The notes under the pieces: generated by a model | Database searches by the model: none | The model's input: the letters and a program-made list of their open reading frames with translations, nothing else | Told to the model about the DNA's origin: nothing | Part shown: positions 33,192-41,950 of the stretch, one piece after another | Numbering within the stretch: position 1 is the first letter of the stretch | Layout: each line of letters starts with the position of its first letter | DNA from: an uncultured Pelagibacteraceae bacterium | GTDB taxonomy: Bacteria > Pseudomonadota > Alphaproteobacteria > Pelagibacterales > Pelagibacteraceae | Assembly: GCA_902588635.1 (NCBI GenBank) | Contig: CACIPW010000006.1 | Span: forward strand, 1 to 43,702 | Length of the DNA stretch: 43,702 bases | Direction: 5' to 3' | Made by a program: the position numbers and the translations under genes

Positions 33192-33803
33192 TTGATAGAA
33201 CAGTCCATAATTCTAGTCCAAATTATATTTATAGATATAATTTTAGCTGCAGATAATGCAATAATCATAGGCTTAATTGCAGCAAGCTTCGTACCAAAAA
33301 ATAGAAAACAAATTATTTTATGGGGTGTTGCAGGAGCCTTAGTTTTTAAAATAATTTTTGCTGTTTTTGCAACTTATTTATTTGAATTTTATTTTATAAA
33401 AATTCTCGGAGGATTATTGTTAATTTGGATTGTTAACGATCTTCGTAAAGATTTATTTGAAATCAAAAAAATCAAATCTCCTACTAAAAAATCGAAAGAG
33501 CCTTCGTATATTGAAAGTGTTTATAAAGTCTTGCTTGCAGATATAACTATAAGTTTTGACAATGTAATTGCTGTTGTTGGAGCTGCGAAAGATTATTTTG
33601 CTTTCATGATATTTGGTCTCGTTTTGTCAGTTGTATTAACTGGTGCTCTAGCTACATATTTAGCTAACTATATACAAAAACATTTATGGATTGCTTATAT
33701 AGGTTTAGGATTTATTTTAATCGTTGCAATTCAGCTAATAATAGGTGGTTTAGTTGATTTAGAAATCTTAGAGATAAATAAGAAATTTATCAAATATTTT
33801 TAA
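33192..33803 (+). CDS. TerC-family membrane protein
   Basis: This 203-aa protein with about seven helices has the two TerC acidic helix motifs: IFIDIILAADNAIIIGLIAA and ADITISFDNVIAVVGAAKD, which in related Alx/MeeF-type proteins bind Mn2+. It may export manganese or work with membrane metal handling. The start appears to be TTG at 33192, because the first conserved helix begins right after it and there is no nearby in-frame ATG. It converges on panB with a 4-base overlap of stops. Confidence 0.85.
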   Translation: MIEQSIILVQIIFIDIILAADNAIIIGLIAASFVPKNRKQIILWGVAGALVFKIIFAVFATYLFEFYFIKILGGLLLIWIVNDLRKDLFEIKKIKSPTKKSKEPSYIESVYKVLLADITISFDNVIAVVGAAKDYFAFMIFGLVLSVVLTGALATYLANYIQKHLWIAYIGLGFILIVAIQLIIGGLVDLEILEINKKFIKYF

Positions 33804-34576
33804 TAAGAATATTTTTTTGAAGGATATTTTTTAGAAATTACTTCTTTTTTAAATTTTTTTATTCCTTGATTTATTAATTTTTTTAAATTAACAAATTTTT
33901 TTACAAATCTTATTTTAGTTTCGTTTAAACCTAAAAGGTCATCTGTTACTAAAACCTGTCCGTCACAATATTTTGAAGAACCAATTCCAATAGTTGGTAT
34001 TTTGATAGATTTAGTTATCAATCGTGCGGTATCTGACTGAACACATTCTAAAACTATCGAAAATGCACCTAGGTTTTGAAGTAATTTTGCATCATTAAGT
34101 AATTGTTTTTTTTCTCTTTCCATTTTTCCTTTATATTTAAATTTTCCTTTAACGCTTTGAGGCAAAACTCCTATATGACCCATCACAGCCACATTATTTC
34201 TAACTAAATGCTTTACAATTTTCTTAATTTTGGATCCACCTTCTAATTTTATAGCATCGCATTTTGTTTTTTTAATAACTTTAATTGCATTTTTAAGAGC
34301 ATCTTTTTTATTTTGATAGGTTTTGTAAGGCATATCTACCACCATTAAACTTTTTTTTATACCCATTCGAACACTTTTAGAGTGTTCTATAATATTATCT
34401 AAGGTTACTTTTCTAGTTGTATTATAATTATAAAGAACAGAGCCCAATGAGTCTCCTACTAAAGTTATATCAACATGCTTATCTACTTCAGTTGCAAAAT
34501 TTTTTGAATATGCAGTTAGGCAAATAATTTTTGTTTTATTTTTTTTTTTTATAATTTTTTTAATTTTATTTATCAT
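33800..34576 (-). CDS. panB: 3-methyl-2-oxobutanoate hydroxymethyltransferase
   Basis: The first committed enzyme of pantothenate synthesis, using 5,10-methylene-THF to hydroxymethylate 2-oxoisovalerate; 258 aa (family about 260-280). Motifs: KTKIICLTAYSKNFATEVDK, ITLVGDSLGSVLYNYNTT, VVDMPYKTYQ, AIKLEGG (Lys/Glu at the active site), VMGHIGVLPQSV and IPTIGIGSSKYCDGQVLVTDDLLG. The N- and C-termini are extremely Lys-rich. It is the last gene of the guaB-TPR-guaA-panB run, starting at the guaA stop (1-base overlap). panC and panE are not in the window. It also ties to C1-folate metabolism. Confidence 0.92.
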   Translation of the reverse strand: MINKIKKIIKKKNKTKIICLTAYSKNFATEVDKHVDITLVGDSLGSVLYNYNTTRKVTLDNIIEHSKSVRMGIKKSLMVVDMPYKTYQNKKDALKNAIKVIKKTKCDAIKLEGGSKIKKIVKHLVRNNVAVMGHIGVLPQSVKGKFKYKGKMEREKKQLLNDAKLLQNLGAFSIVLECVQSDTARLITKSIKIPTIGIGSSKYCDGQVLVTDDLLGLNETKIRFVKKFVNLKKLINQGIKKFKKEVISKKYPSKKYSY

Positions 34577-36141
34577 TACTCTAATTCAATAGTGCTTGGT
34601 GGCTTCGAGGTTATATCATATACCACTCTATTTATACCTTTTATGTTGTTTATAATTTTATTTGAAATTTTTTGCATAAAATCTTTTTTAAAATTAAAGA
34701 AATCTGCTGTCATTCCATCTTCAGATGTTATGGCTCTCAAAAGACATATGTGTTCGTATGTTCTATTGTCTCCCATTACACCTACAGTTTTGACTGGCAG
34801 CAGAGCTGCGTATGCTTGCCAAATTTTTTTGTACAAATTATTTTTTTTCAATTCATTAATAAAGTAAAAATCAGCCTCTTTAAGTATATTGATTTTTTGA
34901 CTTGTAATTAATCCAGGAATTCTAATTGCTAAACCTGGTCCCGGAAATGGATGTCTAAATATAATATCTTTAGAAAGATTAAGTTCCAAACCAAGTTTTC
35001 GTACTTCGTCTTTAAATAAAAATTTTAATGGCTCTACTAGTTCTAATTTCATTTTTTTTGGTAAACCACCTACGTTATGATGTGATTTTATTTTAGAAGT
35101 TTGACTACCTGTAACTGATTTACTTTCTATCAAATCAGGATAAAGAGTTCCTTGTGCTAAAAACCTTACTTTTTTTATTTTATTTGCGTATCTTTCAAAA
35201 ATTTTAATAAATAAATTGCCTATAATTTTTCTCTTTTTCTCGGGATCAGAAATATTTTTTAGTTTTCTTATAAATTCATTTTCTGCATTAACATAAATTA
35301 AGTTAATCTTTAGTTTATTTTTAAAAGTATTTATTACTTGTTTTTCCTCATTTTTTCTTAACAAGCCAGTATTAACGAAAATACATGTAAGATTTTTACC
35401 TATAGCTTTGCTTAGCAATTGAGCAACTACACTGCTATCTACTCCACCAGATAATGCACATATTACTTTTTTTGTTCCAACTTGTTTTCTTACATCGTTA
35501 ATTAATTTAATTTTTTGATGCTTTGAAGACCAGTTTCTTTTTGCCTTACAAATCTTTATTACAAAGTTTTTTAATAAAATTTTACCTTTATTGGTATGTG
35601 TTACTTCGGGATGAAACTGAACCCCAAAAAAATTTTTTTTTTTATTTTCTATAATCGTGTACTTAGAATTTTTAGTTGATGCCACAACATTAAAGTTTTT
35701 TGGTAATTTTGAAACTTGATCTGCGTGACTCATCCAAACATTATTTGTTTGATTTTTGCTAAAAAATTTTTCGACTAATACACTTTTATTTTCTTTTTTA
35801 ACAATGGCAGAACCAAACTCTCTATATTTTGACTTTTTAACTTTGCCACCTAATACTTTACAAATTATTTGATGTCCAAAACATATTCCAAGAATAGGTA
35901 TATTTAAATTTAATATTTTCTTATTAAATTTAAATTTATTACTGTCATAAACATTAAGAGGGCCTCCTGATAAAATTATTCCTTTTATTTCTTTATTAAA
36001 TAATTTTATATTTTTTGCTTTTTTATGACTTATTATTTCAGAAAAAATTCCTATTTCTCTAATTCTTCTAGCAATTAACTGCGTGAACTGAGAACCAAAA
36101 TCAATAATTAAAATTTTATTTAAATTATTGCTAAGTATCAT
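34576..36141 (-). CDS. guaA: GMP synthase (glutamine-hydrolysing)
   Basis: Converts XMP to GMP. The 521-aa protein has an N-terminal class I glutamine amidotransferase domain ([18 protein letters not shown], nucleophile Cys in [16 protein letters not shown] His-Glu) and an ATP-PPase domain ([17 protein letters not shown]-loop). A C-terminal dimerisation domain ends with [13 protein letters not shown] use ATG 36141; a TTG four codons upstream would give a longer start. It overlaps the end of the TPR gene by 11 bases and abuts panB. The full domain set is intact at the normal length. Confidence 0.95.
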   Translation of the reverse strand: MILSNNLNKILIIDFGSQFTQLIARRIREIGIFSEIISHKKAKNIKLFNKEIKGIILSGGPLNVYDSNKFKFNKKILNLNIPILGICFGHQIICKVLGGKVKKSKYREFGSAIVKKENKSVLVEKFFSKNQTNNVWMSHADQVSKLPKNFNVVASTKNSKYTIIENKKKNFFGVQFHPEVTHTNKGKILLKNFVIKICKAKRNWSSKHQKIKLINDVRKQVGTKKVICALSGGVDSSVVAQLLSKAIGKNLTCIFVNTGLLRKNEEKQVINTFKNKLKINLIYVNAENEFIRKLKNISDPEKKRKIIGNLFIKIFERYANKIKKVRFLAQGTLYPDLIESKSVTGSQTSKIKSHHNVGGLPKKMKLELVEPLKFLFKDEVRKLGLELNLSKDIIFRHPFPGPGLAIRIPGLITSQKINILKEADFYFINELKKNNLYKKIWQAYAALLPVKTVGVMGDNRTYEHICLLRAITSEDGMTADFFNFKKDFMQKISNKIINNIKGINRVVYDITSKPPSTIELE

Positions 36142-36568
36142 TTTTTGGTTCAATATTTTTTAATGTATTATCTATTTCTTTTGTTTTTTCACAAAGCTTC
36201 ACACATATAATAACAAATTTTTCTTTCAAATCTTGAACTTCTGAATAATTTGATTTTTTTAGTTTGATATTTATTAACATATACATTGCCTCTTCATTTG
36301 CGGGATCTAAAAGCAAAGTTGTATTCAAATTTTTTTCTTCCTCCTTTTCGTTTTCTTCTAAATTAAATATTTTTGCTAAATACAAATATGATTTTGCATC
36401 CTTGGGGTTAAAAACTATATTTTTTTGAAACAAAAATTTAGAAGCTTCTAATTCCTTTTTTTCAAAATTTTTTATTGCTTCATTATAATAATTTTCTTTA
36501 GCTGCGGAAAAACTAAAAAATACAAAATATAAAACAATGCTAAGTATAAATTTATTTTTAATTAACAT
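36131..36568 (-). CDS. Secreted tetratricopeptide-like protein (145 aa)
   Basis: A hydrophobic N-terminus (residues 1-23, [19 protein letters not shown]) looks like a signal peptide cleaved after Ala. The mature part is all-helical and TPR-like: [41 protein letters not shown] and [18 protein letters not shown] are consecutive TPR-type repeats (NPKDAxxYxYLAxI). It is wedged between guaB and guaA, touching both by overlap, yet is periplasmic, so a role in GMP synthesis is unlikely. It probably acts in envelope assembly, and the family is unassigned. Confidence 0.72.
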   Translation of the reverse strand: MLIKNKFILSIVLYFVFFSFSAAKENYYNEAIKNFEKKELEASKFLFQKNIVFNPKDAKSYLYLAKIFNLEENEKEEEKNLNTTLLLDPANEEAMYMLINIKLKKSNYSEVQDLKEKFVIICVKLCEKTKEIDNTLKNIEPKNDT

Positions 36569-37650
36569 TAAAATTCACTATCTTTTTTTACTTCGTCAAT
36601 ATTATGTACCATGCTTTCATAAAATCCGGCTTTAGTAATTTTCACAAAATTAGGTTTTTTTCTTAATTTAATTATTGTTTTTGCCCCTAAGTAACCCATA
36701 GATGATCGTAAACCTCCAACAAGTTTAAAAATTACTTTATCAACACCTCCTTTAAATTTAATTAAACCTTCAACGCCTTCAGGTACATATTTAGATTTAT
36801 CTTTTTGTTTTTTTTGAAAATATCTATCTGCTGAACCTTTGTTCATTGCTCCAACGGATCCCATTCCTCTAAAATTTTTATATAATTTTCCTTTTTTTTT
36901 AATTAATTTTCCAGGTGACTCATTGGTACCAGCAAACAATGAGCCAATCATAACCGCATCAGCTCCTGCCGCCAGTGCTTTTGCTATATCTCCTGAAAAT
37001 TTAATTCCACCATCAGAAATTATTTTAACATTTTTATTTTTTACACCACTTTTTACATTCATTATTGCACTTAACTGTGGGACCCCAATCCCAGCTACTA
37101 GCCTTGTGGTGCATATAGAACCTGGTCCTATTCCTACTTTTATAATATCTACTCCTAATTTTAATAAAAATTTTGCCGCTTCTGGGGTTGCAATATTTCC
37201 TGCACAAATTGAAGTTTTATTATTTTTCTTTTTTTTTATTTTTTTAATTATTTCGGAAACTTTTTTAGTATGACCGTGCGCTGTATCAACTACAATCAAA
37301 TCTACTCCTTCTTTTAAAATTGCTTCTGCTCTTATAATTTCATCAATACCTGCACCAACGGCCGCACCTACAATTAAATTTTTTGATTTTACTTTTTTAA
37401 TTTCTTGGATTTGTTTTTTTATATTTAAATTTCTATGTATAACTCCAATTCCTCCTGCTCTAGCAATTGATATTGCCATTTTTGACTCTGTAACCGTGTC
37501 CATAGCTGAAGATAATAAGGGTATTTTTAAAGTTATATTTTTTGATAATTGTATTTTTGTATCAACTTGTAAAGGAAGAACCTCCGAATACTTTGGGGCT
37601 AAAGTAACATCATCGAATGTAAGTGCTTCTTTTATAGGACCCATAGTCAT
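36568..37650 (-). CDS. guaB: IMP dehydrogenase lacking CBS domains
   Basis: Oxidises IMP to XMP with NAD. The catalytic TIM barrel is complete: EALTFDDVTLAPKYSEVLP, SSAMDTVTESKMAISIARAGGIGVIHRN, VDTAHGHTKKV, GNIATPEAA, the catalytic Cys180 in GIGPGSICTTRLVAG, ISDGGIKFSGDIAKALAAGADAVM, and the flap region RGMGSVGAM with SADRYF. Usual IMPDH is about 485-500 aa with two CBS domains inserted after the IHRN helix. Here residues 74-90 (LNIKKQIQEIKKVKSKN) connect directly to LIVGAAVG, giving 360 aa. It is followed by a TPR gene and guaA, giving a GMP pathway operon. GMP reductase is also CBS-less, but the IMPDH-type flap and guaA linkage favour IMPDH. Confidence 0.88.
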   Translation of the reverse strand: MTMGPIKEALTFDDVTLAPKYSEVLPLQVDTKIQLSKNITLKIPLLSSAMDTVTESKMAISIARAGGIGVIHRNLNIKKQIQEIKKVKSKNLIVGAAVGAGIDEIIRAEAILKEGVDLIVVDTAHGHTKKVSEIIKKIKKKKNNKTSICAGNIATPEAAKFLLKLGVDIIKVGIGPGSICTTRLVAGIGVPQLSAIMNVKSGVKNKNVKIISDGGIKFSGDIAKALAAGADAVMIGSLFAGTNESPGKLIKKKGKLYKNFRGMGSVGAMNKGSADRYFQKKQKDKSKYVPEGVEGLIKFKGGVDKVIFKLVGGLRSSMGYLGAKTIIKLRKKPNFVKITKAGFYESMVHNIDEVKKDSEF

Positions 37651-37683
37651 GTATATACGATTCTTTAAAAATTTAAAGAGTGT

Positions 37684-38295
37684 CTACCTTAAAAATCTAC
37701 AAATTATAAAAGTTTCTTTTGAATTTTTTCTGCTAGCCGAGGGTTTAAAAACCTTCACATCTTTAAATGATTTTTTAGCATGTGCAACAATTTCATTAAA
37801 ACTAGATCCCATAAAAATTTTGGATACAAATTTACCATCTTGATTGAGCGTTTCTAAAGCAAAATTCATAGCGTCAAGACAAAGTTCACCAGTTACAATT
37901 GAATCTATATTTTTGTTACCAATAGTGTTTACAGCCATATCGGAAATTACTAGATCAATTTTTGAATTGAAATATTTTTTAATCTTTTCCTTATAATTTT
38001 CTTCAGTAAAATCTCCTATGATTTGATGGATATTTTTTATTTTTTCGAGTTTAATTAAATCTATTGATACAATTTTTTCACTTTTAATTTTATTAGATGC
38101 ATACTGAGACCAGCTTCCTGGGGCCGCACCAAGATCTACTAAAGAGTTTACTTGTTTGAATATTTTAAATTTTTCATCAATTTCTTTTAGCTTGTAAACT
38201 GCTCTAGATCTAAAACCTTCAATTTTAGATTTACGAACATAAATGTCTTTTTTTTGTCTATTAATCCAATTTTTTGAGATTTTATTTTTTTTCAA
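37684..38295 (-). CDS. rlmE: 23S rRNA (uridine-2'-O-) methyltransferase RlmE/FtsJ
   Basis: This 203-aa SAM-dependent methyltransferase acts on the A-loop uridine of 23S rRNA. Motifs: the N-terminal YVRKSKIEGFRSRAVYKLKEIDEKF, motif I VDLGAAPGSWSQYA, VISDMAVNTIG (catalytic Asp) and FVSKIFMGSS (catalytic Lys). PSASRKNSKETFIICRFLR closes it. Length equals RlmE. The start codon appears to be TTG at 38295, directly abutting the TAA of the upstream glycosyltransferase (TAATTG), because no in-frame ATG precedes the conserved region. Confidence 0.92.
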   Translation of the reverse strand: MKKNKISKNWINRQKKDIYVRKSKIEGFRSRAVYKLKEIDEKFKIFKQVNSLVDLGAAPGSWSQYASNKIKSEKIVSIDLIKLEKIKNIHQIIGDFTEENYKEKIKKYFNSKIDLVISDMAVNTIGNKNIDSIVTGELCLDAMNFALETLNQDGKFVSKIFMGSSFNEIVAHAKKSFKDVKVFKPSASRKNSKETFIICRFLR

Positions 38296-39207
38296 TTAAT
38301 GACCAAATCTTAAACTTTTAGTTACAGATTTATTGTCTAAAGTTTTAATATATATTTTTACACTTTTATCTAATCTCATATCTTTATTATCTTCCCAGAG
38401 CCCTGCGGCTAGATGCATAATGCCAATTTTATAATTTGGCAAATAAGGCTCAACAAATGTATTACTTTGTTCATTAAATTTTGGTAACAAATTGCTTGCT
38501 ATCCAATTACAGTTTAGAGGTAAAAATTCAGTTTCAACATTATCTATATATACGCTCATGTTGATTGCCAAACCTTCTGAACCAAAAATTTTTCCTGAAT
38601 TTAAAGTTATATCTAAATTTTTTTGCCATATTTTCCAACAAGGTGAGTCTTTTTCAAGTGAAAAAACTCCAATATTAATATGAGGTGCAAATGCTAATTT
38701 TCTAGCTTTATCTAACCCAATTTTAGAACTTATAGCATGTTTAAAATTTTGAGACTTAATAATTGCTAACTTTCCAAAAAGCCAACTAGCTTTAGACATT
38801 ATTTTATAACCAGGGCCTAAAGTTTGTGTTATTCCGAGTTTTCCTTTTTCGCATGCTTGATAGTATAATTTAACCGAGCTCCAGTCATTTACCCAGGCAT
38901 CACAATCTATCCATAAATATTTTTCATAATTGGGAAAATAATTTGGTAGAAATGCTCTTGATACTTGGCTTTTTAACCATTCTTTTCCTCTTATTTTAAT
39001 TGGTGAAACCTTAATATCCCATTCTGCATTTTTTATTTCGTCAACTTTGGAAGATAGTATTTTTTTTTGGTTTTCATCTAGACCTGCATCTAAAATACAT
39101 ATTGCCGTAGATGAACTTTCGCTAAATTGTTTAATTGAGTCAATTAATTCATTTAACAAATCAAAATAATTAGAGTCTGCCAATGAAACAATTACATTTT
39201 TCTTCAT
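38296..39207 (-). CDS. Putative glycosyltransferase, GT-A fold
   Basis: This 303-aa protein has an N-terminal VIVSLADSNYFDLLNELIDSI typical of GT-A transferases and a metal/nucleotide-sugar motif DCDAWV (DxD) at about residue 100, preceded by YEKYLWI. The overall pattern resembles family 8-like glycosyltransferases, including FGSEGLAINMSVY and PLNCNWIASN and the late MHLAAGLWEDN. No signal peptide or membrane anchor is seen, so it is likely cytoplasmic, acting on a lipid or polysaccharide acceptor. It lies between pssA (1-base gap) and rlmE (abutting), and a role in envelope lipid or glycan modification is inferred from the pss/psd neighbours. The acceptor and donor are unknown. Confidence 0.65.
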   Translation of the reverse strand: MKKNVIVSLADSNYFDLLNELIDSIKQFSESSSTAICILDAGLDENQKKILSSKVDEIKNAEWDIKVSPIKIRGKEWLKSQVSRAFLPNYFPNYEKYLWIDCDAWVNDWSSVKLYYQACEKGKLGITQTLGPGYKIMSKASWLFGKLAIIKSQNFKHAISSKIGLDKARKLAFAPHINIGVFSLEKDSPCWKIWQKNLDITLNSGKIFGSEGLAINMSVYIDNVETEFLPLNCNWIASNLLPKFNEQSNTFVEPYLPNYKIGIMHLAAGLWEDNKDMRLDKSVKIYIKTLDNKSVTKSLRFGH

Positions 39208-40008
39208 TTACAGAACATCTTCTGGTTCTTCATCATTTAAATTGTTATCATGTTTGAGAGTTTTTTTTATTTTATTATAGTGAAATAAACTTATTGGCAC
39301 TGTTAATAGATAAACTGTACTACCAACAATAAGGGCTTTAAATGGAAAAATTAAAAATATTCCAAATAAAAGAACTATTCCAAAAAGCAAAAAAATTGTA
39401 GAGCTTCTTGGCACCACAATTTTTTTCATAGAATATGTTGGAATTTTGCTTATTAATAATATTGAAACAACTATAAATATAATTGGAGTTATTATTTTAT
39501 AATTTAAATTAATAGTTTCAAATCCACTAACATCATAAATCAGCGGGCTTAAAACTAAAATTCCTCCTGCTGGTGATGGCATCCCTTCAAAAAAGTTATC
39601 TTTCCATGAAGGCTCTGATCCTGTGTTTACATTAAATCTAGCCAATCTTAGTGCTACGCAAACTACGTATATTAATGATATAAGCCAGCCTATTTTTCCT
39701 AATGAATTCATGGTCCAAAAATACATTATAAATGCTGGAGCAACACCAAAACTAATTACATCTGTTAAGGAGTCTAGTTCTTTTCCAACTTTTGAAGTTC
39801 CTCTAATTAGGCGTGCAATTCTACCATCCAAACCATCTATAATTGCCGCAAGCACAATTGCAATTATAGACAATTTATAATTTTGATTTAGTGCAAAATT
39901 TATTGAAGTTAAACCAATACACACTCCAATAAGTGTCAAGGTGTTAGGCAATATAACTCTGGCCCTGGTATCTGTTACTATCTTAAAATTCTTTTTTGGT
40001 TCATTCAT
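39208..40008 (-). CDS. pssA: CDP-diacylglycerol-serine O-phosphatidyltransferase
   Basis: This 266-aa CDP-alcohol phosphatidyltransferase has the full signature DGLDGRIARLI, followed by GxxxD-x3-D in VGKELDSLTDVISFG. About seven or eight membrane helices are predicted. It makes phosphatidylserine from CDP-diacylglycerol and serine, the substrate of Psd encoded 4 bases upstream in the same operon. SFGVAPAF and VALRLARFNV are typical of PssA type II. The C-terminus (KKTLKHDNNLNDEEPED) is an acidic tail of no known role. Confidence 0.93.
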   Translation of the reverse strand: MNEPKKNFKIVTDTRARVILPNTLTLIGVCIGLTSINFALNQNYKLSIIAIVLAAIIDGLDGRIARLIRGTSKVGKELDSLTDVISFGVAPAFIMYFWTMNSLGKIGWLISLIYVVCVALRLARFNVNTGSEPSWKDNFFEGMPSPAGGILVLSPLIYDVSGFETINLNYKIITPIIFIVVSILLISKIPTYSMKKIVVPRSSTIFLLFGIVLLFGIFLIFPFKALIVGSTVYLLTVPISLFHYNKIKKTLKHDNNLNDEEPEDVL

Positions 40009-40012
40009 CGTT

Positions 40013-40660
40013 TTATTTTTTTGCCAAAAGTGTTTCTCCAGCTATAGTTTTTTGATTAACTTTAACTAACGGATTGTAATTCTCAAAATAAATATCAACT
40101 CTACTACCAAATCTAATCATTCCTAGTCTGTCACCTTGGTTTAATTCATTGTTTTCTGATACCTCACAAACTATTCTTCTTGCTATAAGTCCTGCAATCT
40201 GAACAACAATTACATCTTCTTCGTTAGAATTTGAAATTTTATAATAATTTCTTTCGTTGTCTTCGCTTGCTTTGTCTAGAGAAGCATTTAAAAATTTTCC
40301 TGGCTTATATAAAATTTCAGTAATTTTTCCTGAACAAGGGGTTCTATTAACATGACAATCAAAAACATTCATAAAAATGCTAACCTTTTTAAATTTTTTA
40401 CTTTCAAGATTTAATTCTTTTGGACCATCTGAATCTTCTACTTGCAAAACTACTCCATCGGCTGGACTTACAAGATAATTATCATCATTAATAGAAATTC
40501 TATCTGGATCTCTAAAAAAATAGTAAACCCATATTGTTAAAACTAAACCTATTAGTCCCAAAAAACCACTTATTAAATACAATATTAGGGTTGCAAAACC
40601 GAATATAACCAAAAATTTGTACCCTTCGTTATGAATCTTTGTAAAAACTTTATCTATCAT
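40013..40660 (-). CDS. psd: Phosphatidylserine decarboxylase proenzyme (short, Psd-A type)
   Basis: This 215-aa pyruvoyl enzyme makes phosphatidylethanolamine. It has N-terminal membrane segments (residues about 20-48), then FFRDPDRISINDD, LVSPADGVVLQVED, VSIFMNVFDCHVNRTPCSG, YKPGKFLNASLDKASEDNERN and the self-cleavage region MIRFGSRVDIYF, where the Gly-Ser peptide gives the alpha-subunit pyruvoyl. The length matches the compact Psd-A form of alphaproteobacteria. It is the first gene of the long minus-strand run and divergent from icd. Confidence 0.95.
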   Translation of the reverse strand: MIDKVFTKIHNEGYKFLVIFGFATLILYLISGFLGLIGLVLTIWVYYFFRDPDRISINDDNYLVSPADGVVLQVEDSDGPKELNLESKKFKKVSIFMNVFDCHVNRTPCSGKITEILYKPGKFLNASLDKASEDNERNYYKISNSNEEDVIVVQIAGLIARRIVCEVSENNELNQGDRLGMIRFGSRVDIYFENYNPLVKVNQKTIAGETLLAKK

Positions 40661-40735
40661 AATCCTTAATTTGATAATTTTTGTTTAATATGTATATAAA
40701 ATGCTTAAATTCAATTAGTAAGATAACATCTAAAT

Positions 40736-41950
40736 ATGAGCAAAATTAAGGTAAAAAACCCAATAGTTGAGCTAGATGGTGATGAAATGACCAGAGTGAT
40801 TTGGAATTTCATTAAAAATAAACTTATTCTTCCATATCTAAATTTGAAGATTGAATACTATGATCTCGGTATTAAAAGTAGAGACAACACATCTGACCAA
40901 ATAACTATAGATTGTGCAAAAGCAATCAAAAAAAATGGGGTTGGAATTAAATGTGCAACAATTACTCCTGATGAAAAGAGAGTTAAAGAATTCAATTTAA
41001 AAAAAATGTGGAGATCTCCAAACGGAACTATAAGAAATATTATTGGAGGAACAGTATTTAGAGAACCAATCATTTGTAAAAATATTCCAAAATTAGTTCC
41101 TTCGTGGACTGACCCTTTAATTATTGGACGACATGCATTTGGTGATCAGTATAGAGCTACAGATTTTAAAGTTCCTGGAAAAGGTAAATTGGAAATAAAG
41201 TGGACATCGGAAGATGGTAAAGATGAAAAAAAATATGAAGTATTTAATTTCCCTGGACCAGGTATTGCCTTGTCAATGTATAATCTAGATAGATCTATAG
41301 AAGACTTTGCACGTTCTTGCTTTAATTATGGATTGATAAAAAAATGGCCAGTTTATTTATCAACTAAAAATACAATATTAAAAATTTATGATGGTAGGTT
41401 TAAAGACATATTTCAACAAGTTTTTAAAAGTGAATTTAAATCAAAATTTGAAAAAAATAATATTACTTATGAACACAGATTAATTGATGACATGGTGGCA
41501 TGCGCAATGAAATGGAGTGGAAAATATATTTGGGCATGTAAAAATTATGATGGTGATGTTCAATCAGATACAGTTGCACAAGGTTATGGATCTTTAGGAT
41601 TAATGACAAGTGTATTGCTTGCACCAGATGGAAAAACAATGGAAACAGAAGCGGCTCATGGAACAGTTACAAGACATTTTAGAATGCATCTAGAGGGCAA
41701 AGAAACTTCTACAAATCCAATAGCATCAATTTTTGCCTGGACTAGAGGCTTGGCACACAGAGGGGAATTAGATGGAAATGATGATTTAATTAAATTTGCA
41801 AATACGCTAGAAAAAATTTGCATCGATTGTGTTGAAAGTGGATCAATGACAAAAGATTTGGCTATACTTATAGGTCCATCAACCAAGTATTTAAATACAA
41901 ATCAATTTCTAGATAAAATTGATGGCAGCCTAAAAAATAAATTAAATTAA
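40736..41950 (+). CDS. icd: NADP-dependent isocitrate dehydrogenase (eukaryote-like homodimeric type)
   Basis: Converts isocitrate to 2-oxoglutarate. The 404-aa enzyme starts with [18 protein letters not shown] and continues with [36 protein letters not shown] (substrate Ser and Arg), [49 protein letters not shown] (metal Asp) and [14 protein letters not shown] (NADP loop). This is the type II, mitochondrial/cytosolic-like IDH, common in alphaproteobacteria and different from E. coli Icd. It converges on alaS, overlapping by 9 bases. Confidence 0.95.
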   Translation: MSKIKVKNPIVELDGDEMTRVIWNFIKNKLILPYLNLKIEYYDLGIKSRDNTSDQITIDCAKAIKKNGVGIKCATITPDEKRVKEFNLKKMWRSPNGTIRNIIGGTVFREPIICKNIPKLVPSWTDPLIIGRHAFGDQYRATDFKVPGKGKLEIKWTSEDGKDEKKYEVFNFPGPGIALSMYNLDRSIEDFARSCFNYGLIKKWPVYLSTKNTILKIYDGRFKDIFQQVFKSEFKSKFEKNNITYEHRLIDDMVACAMKWSGKYIWACKNYDGDVQSDTVAQGYGSLGLMTSVLLAPDGKTMETEAAHGTVTRHFRMHLEGKETSTNPIASIFAWTRGLAHRGELDGNDDLIKFANTLEKICIDCVESGSMTKDLAILIGPSTKYLNTNQFLDKIDGSLKNKLN

